Assembly: GCA_023248915.1 (NCBI GenBank)
Contig: JAHFDQ010000145.1
Coordinates: 1-11,375, forward strand
DNA: 11,375 nt
Direction: 5' to 3'
Origin: Archangiaceae bacterium
Lineage (GTDB): Bacteria > Myxococcota > Myxococcia > Myxococcales > Myxococcaceae
Under the pieces are notes generated by a model that searched no databases, was not told the origin of the DNA, and saw only the letters and a program-made list of their open reading frames with translations. How positions within the stretch are numbered: the stretch's first letter is position 1; every line of letters starts with the position of its first letter. Below are positions 1-6,000 of this stretch, one piece after another. A program made the position numbers and the translations under genes.

Positions 1-3000
1 GTCGCTCCGAACGTGCCTTCCCTGAGCTATGCGGGCGCGACCGGCACCTCGGGCACCTTCGGCGTGGCGATGACTGTCGTACCCACCTCGCTCGCCGCGA
101 ACGGCGCCACCGTCACGGCGTGCGGCGTCAAACCTTCGACGACGGCGCTGCCCGCAGGCCTCACGGTGAACGCGGCGACCTGCGTCATCTCGGGCGCCCC
201 GACGGCGGCGTCCGGCGCGGCCACCTACACGCTGCTGGCGACCAACTCGGCGGGTGCTTCGGCCGACGCGACCGTGAGCCTGTCCGTCGCTCCGAACGTT
301 CCCTTCCTGAGCTACGCGGGCGCGACCGGTACCTCCGGCACCTTCGGCTTGACGATGAATGTCTCTCCCACTGCGCTGGCCGCCAACGGCGCCACAGTCA
401 CCGCCTGCGGCATCAAGCCTTCGACGACGGCGCTGCCGGCCGGCCTCGCCGTGAACACCGCGACCTGCACCATCTGGGGCGTCCCGACGGCGGCGGCGGC
501 CGCGGCCCCGTACACGCTGGTGGCCACCAACTCGGCGGGCGTTTCGGCCGACGCGACGGTGACGTTGACCGTCGCCCCGGCAGTGCCGACGCTGAGCTAC
601 GTGGGGGCGACCGGCACTGCCGGCACCTTTGGGACGGCAATGTCCGTCTCGCCGACGACGCTGGCGACAAATGGCGCGGCGGTCACGGCCTGCGGGCTGG
701 CGCTGACCTCGCCGTTCCTGCCAGCCGGGCTGACCGTCGCGCCCACCACGTGCGTCATCTCGGGCACGCCCTCGGCGAGCGCCGCGGCTACCGCATACAC
801 GGTGGTCGCGACCAACGCCGCCGGAGATTCGGTCGGTGCCACCCTGACGCTCTCGGTCGCGCCCGTCGCGCCGTTCCTGAGCTACGTCGGGGCCGGTTCC
901 ACCGTTGGCCGGAAGGGCGTGCCGATGGTCGTCACGCCGACCACCCTCAACCCGGGCGGCGCCGCGGTGACGGCGTGCGACGTGACGCCCTCCCTGCCGG
1001 CGGGGTTGGTGCTCCAGAGCGCGTCATGCGTCATCTCAGGCGCGCCTTCGAACGTGATGGCGACGACCACCTTCACCGTCCACGCAACGAACTCGGTAGG
1101 CACGTCGGCGGCGGCCACGGTGGCCCTCACCGTGACTGACACGCCGACGCTGAGCTTCATCGGCGCGTCCGGTACCACGGGGGTGCTCGGCCACGCGATG
1201 TCGGTGGCGCCGACCGCGCTCATCGACAACGGCTCGCCCCTCACCGACTGCGCGCTGGCGGGCACTTCGCCGGCGCTCCCTGCAGGCCTCTCAGTGAGCT
1301 CCGCAACCTGCGTCATCTCGGGCACGCCGACCGCTGCGGTCCCGGCCACGGTGTACAGCCTGGTCGCCACCAACGGGGTGGGTGACTCCGCCCCGGCCGC
1401 CGTCTCGTTGACGGTGTCGCCCGACGCCCCGGCGCTCTCGTACGCGGCCGGCACGGTGTCGGGAACCGTCGGACAGGCGCTGACGGTGAGCCCGACCTCG
1501 CTCGCGGCCAATGGAGCCGCCGTGTCGGGCTGCGGCACCCGCGGGGGCACGCCGTCGCTGCCGGCCGGCCTGTCCGTCGCGGCCACGACGTGCGTCATCT
1601 CAGGCACGCCAACGGTGGCGGCGCCCTCGACGCAGTACGTGCTGGTGGCGACGAACGCCGCAGGCGCTTCGGCCGACGCCACTCTGACGCTGGCGGTGAG
1701 CCCGGGCATCCCGGTGCTCAGCTACGCGACCTCGACTGGCACGACCGGCGTGGTCGGCATTCCGATGACCGTCAGCCCGAGCACTTTGAACCTGAATGGG
1801 GGCCCGCTCTCTACCTGCGGCATCAAGGCCGCCACCACGCCGCTGCCGGCCGGGCTCGCGGTGGACCCCGCGACCTGCGTCATCTCGGGCGCACCCAGCG
1901 TCATCGCAGCGGCGACCTCGTACACCCTCGCCGCCACCAACGCGGGCGGCACCTCGTCCGACGCCGCCGTCACCCTGGTCGTCGTCGCCGGACCGCCGGC
2001 CCTAAGTTACGCGGGTTCAGCCAACACCGACGGCGTCGCGGGGACGGCGATGTCCATCACACCGACCTTGCTCGCCGCCCATGGCGCGGCACTCACGGAC
2101 TGCGCCGTTTCCGGGTCGCCGCCCAAGCCGGCTTGGATGACGGTGAACGCCTCGACCTGCGTCATCACCGGCACTCCGCCGGCCCCGTTCGCGGCCACCA
2201 CCTTCAGCCTCGTCGCCACCAACTCGGCAGGCGCTTCCGGCCCCGCGTCCGTCACGCTCTCGGCCGCCGTGGCCCAGGCCGCTCCGTCACTCGACTACGC
2301 GGGCGCCGGCGGAACCGTCGGCCGAGTCGGGGTGGCGATGTCGGTGGCGCCGACGTCGCTCCAGGCCAACGGCGCGTCCATCACCGCCTGCGCGGTGAGC
2401 GCAGGGCCGCCGCTGCCCGCGGCCCTCACCGTGAATTCCTCGACCTGCGTCATCTCGGGGACCCCCACGGCGCTCCTGTCGCCCACGGTCTTCACGCTGT
2501 CGGCGACCAACTCGGTCGGTTCCTCCTCGGGTGCCACGGTGACCCTCGAGGTCCGCGACGTTCCGGTGCTGAGCTACGCCGGAACCGTGGGCACCGTCGT
2601 GAGCATCAACTCGCCGCTGTCGGTGCTACCGACCAGCCTGGTGCCAAACGGGGCGGCCGTTTCGGACTGCGGCATCAAGGGCGGCACGACGCTCTTGCCC
2701 GCCACGCTGTCGGTTTCTCCGACGACGTGCGCCATCACCGGCACGCCCACCGCGCCGCTTTCGGCCACCCTCTTCACCCTCGAGGCGACCAACGCGGCCG
2801 GCGTCTCGGCCCCGGCGACCGTGACGCTCACCGTCAACCCCATACCGCCGACCTTCAGCTACGCCGGCGCGACCGGCACCTCCGGCAGCTTCGGCGCCTT
2901 CATGTCGGTGGCCCCGACGACGCTGATTCCGAACGGGGCGTCGGTGACCTCGTGCGTGGCGACGCCGTCCCTGCCGGCGGGGCTCAACGTCAACAACGCC

Positions 3001-6000
3001 TCGTGCGTCATTTCGGGCTCGCCGGGCGCCGTCATCGCCCCTACGTCGTTCACCGTCCGGGCGACCAACTCGGCGGGCTTCACCGACGCGACGGTGACGC
3101 TGTCCGTGGGCGCCCTCGCCCCGTCGCTGAGCTACGCGGGGGCTTCGGGCACCGTCGGCACCTACGGGTCGCCGATGACGGTGGTTCCCACCGCGCTGGT
3201 CGCCAACGGCGCGGCAATTACCGCCTGCGGCATCCGCCCGCCGACGACTCCGCTGCCCACGGGGCTCACGGCAGACGCGACCACCTGCATCATCTCGGGC
3301 ACTCCGCTGGCCGGCGTCAACGGCGGCACCTTCATTCTCGCGGCGACCAACACCGCTGGCTCGTCGGCCGACGCCGCGGTCGTGCTCACGGTGAACGCGA
3401 TTCCCCCGAGCCTGAGCTTCGCAGGAGCCACGGGCACGGTGGGCCACGTGGGCGTGGCGATGTCGGTGCCACCCACCAGCCTGGACACGAACGGCGGCGC
3501 CCTCACCGGGTGCACCGCGGCGCCAGCGCTCCCTGCAGGGCTTGCCGTCAACCCGGCCTCCTGCACCATTTCCGGCACTCCGTCGGCGGTTTCGGCGCCG
3601 GCCACGTACTCCCTCACCGCCACCAACTCGGCGGGGACGTCTCCCGGCGCGGCAGTCATGCTGTCCGTCATCGACGTGCCGTCATTGAGCTTCGCCGGCG
3701 CCCCCGGGACGGTGGGCATCGTCGGAGTGGCGATGTCGGTGCTGCCGACCAGCCTCGTCGCGCAGGGTGACCCGGTATCCAACTGCCAGGCGAGCCCCGC
3801 GCTGCCAGGCGGGCTGGTGCTGTCGCCGACCACCTGCCAGATCTCGGGCACGCCGACCGCGGCCTCCCCCGACACCCTCTACGCGGTGCAGGCCTTCAAC
3901 TCTGCGGGCTGGTCCGCGGGTGCCTCCCTTCACCTCACCACCAATGCACGCGCGTCGCTCGCCTTCAACTCCGGGCCCTCGTTCGACTTTGGCACCTGGT
4001 CGACGAGCGCGTCGGGCGAGCACCTCTTCGCGGTGACGAACTACGGAGATCTCCCCGCGACGTCGCTGGCGCCTTCAGGCGCCATCGGAAGCGCCTTCTC
4101 GTACAAGGGCGGCACCTACCCGGGGCAAGCGGGCAACTGTTCCAACGAGCTCCCCGGAGGCGCCACCTGCTTGCTTGTCGTCCTCTTCAGCCCGTCCGGC
4201 TCGGGCCTCTTCACGGGCAGCCTGGGGCTCACCTACGACAACGGGGTCGGGGCAGACTCCCTCGGCGCTTCGGTGTCAGGCACGGGGACGACGCTCGCCG
4301 CGCTGGCAGTGAACGACTACCCGCCGACGTACTACTCCGACTACGGGGTGCCGCCAGACGGGCCCTTCTTCGACTTCGGCCCCCAGGCGGTGGCAGTGGC
4401 GACCGACCATCCCTTCTACGTGACGAACAACGGCCTCGCGGCGACGACGATCACCGCCGGCACTCCGCTGGCCGCCGGCTTCGCCTACAAGGGTTCGGCC
4501 TTCCCGGGAGTCGGGGGCGACTGCGGGCTCGTCCCGCTCGCGCCCGGTGCCACCTGCTCGGTGGTGGTGACTTTCACGCCGGGCGCGGCGACGGCGTACA
4601 CCACCACTCTGACGCTCAACTACACCGGCGGGGCGAGCCCGACCGTGGCGCGGGCGGTTCAGGGCAGCGGCACGACGGGCCCGGTGGTCACCCTCTACGA
4701 CTACAGGACCGAGTCTGGAGGAATCAGCCTCGGGACGGCGCTGGACTTCGGAACGGTAGGCATCGGGCTGTCTTTCGAGCACGACTTCGCGGTCATCAAT
4801 TCGGGCGCAGCGCCGGCGACCGGGCTCTCGGGTTCCGCCGCGCCCGGGGTCTTCAGCTTCCCCGGTGGCTTCCCGGGAGCGACTCCCGGCGCTCCCTCGA
4901 ACCAGGTCGGCGCTCCGTACTGCTCGTCTTCGCTGGCCGCGGGGACCGAGTGCGCGGTGCGGGTGGTGTTCGCGCCGGCAGCGGCGGTGGCGTCCTCGGG
5001 CTGGGTGACGGTCACCTATGACGTGGCGCAGAGCACCAGCCGCGCCGTGCGCGGTGCTGGCACCTCGCGGGCGCTGCTTCAGGTTTCGGCAACGAGCGGA
5101 AAAGAAGGCCTGGTCTTCTCCTATGGCGTGCAAGCGGTCGGGGCCCAGGCGACGGCGGCGTTCCAGGTGCAGAACGTCGGAGCGGCACGGGCCGCCGCGC
5201 TGACGGGGCTGGCGCTGGCGCCGGGCTTCATCTACCCGGGCGGCTACCCCGGCGGCACGGGCGTCTACTCGGACCCCAGCGGCACCTTCCCCTACTGCGG
5301 GACGACGCTCGACGTCGGCGCGGCGTGCGCCATCCAGGTCAGGTTCCAGCCGGCCTCCACCGGCAGCTACTTCACCGACATCTCCCTGTCTTACGACGAC
5401 AACAACGGGTCGGGCACCCCCCGCGTCGCCACCCGCAGCGCCGAAGGCGACGCGACGTCACTGGCCATCGTGTCGATGACCGAATGCACCAACTGCGGCG
5501 ACGGCGGGAACGGAAGCACGCCCACGCACGACTTCGGCTGGGTGCCGGTAGGCGGCACGGTCGAGCAGTACTTCTTGCTGACGAACTCGGGGGCGCAGGC
5601 TGCGACGCTGACGAACGGCGGCCTCACCGGACTGGGGTTCAGCTACCCCGGAGGCAGCTACCCCGGGGGTCCGGCGGGCGGCAGTGTCAACGTCTGGGGC
5701 AACAACTACACCTACTGCCCGACGTCCGGCTCGGCGCTTGCTTTGGGCACCACGTGCGTGATCCGCGTCGCCTACACGGCCTCGGGCTCGACGCCGGTCG
5801 GGGGAACCGTCAGGGTTGACCTGGGCGGCGCGACCGCGCCGTTCGTCTCGTACAACCTCTCGGCGACACCGACGTCGGCGGCCATCGTGAGGTTGACCGA
5901 CTGCCCCTGGTGCGGAGCGGGCGGGAACGGCCAACCCACCCACGACTTCGGCGACGTCGCCTCTCCGAGCGTCCAGCCTGCCTTCTTCCTCCTGCAGAAT

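Noticed and set aside
13..15. GTG at 13 as the start of the repeat protein
   Set aside because: The frame is open to base 1, the preceding codons are the inter-repeat linker VAPN, and no ribosome binding site or signal peptide follows.
882..3447. Antisense open frames such as 882-1709 and 2626-3447
   Set aside because: They mirror the repeat periodicity of the real gene on the opposite strand and show no independent family signature or start context.
1590..3770. 726-codon open frame on the + strand overlapping the Ig-like array; also 120-1139 and 7152-8363
   Set aside because: These are alternative frames of the repeat gene. Their translations are Arg/His/Gly-rich with no domain-like pattern, as expected for stop-poor high-GC DNA, while the main frame shows clear repeating domains.
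298..3951. CRISPR array or intergenic repeat element
   Set aside because: The repeats are about 275-290 bases, diverged, without spacers, and lie wholly inside one open frame coding for protein repeats.
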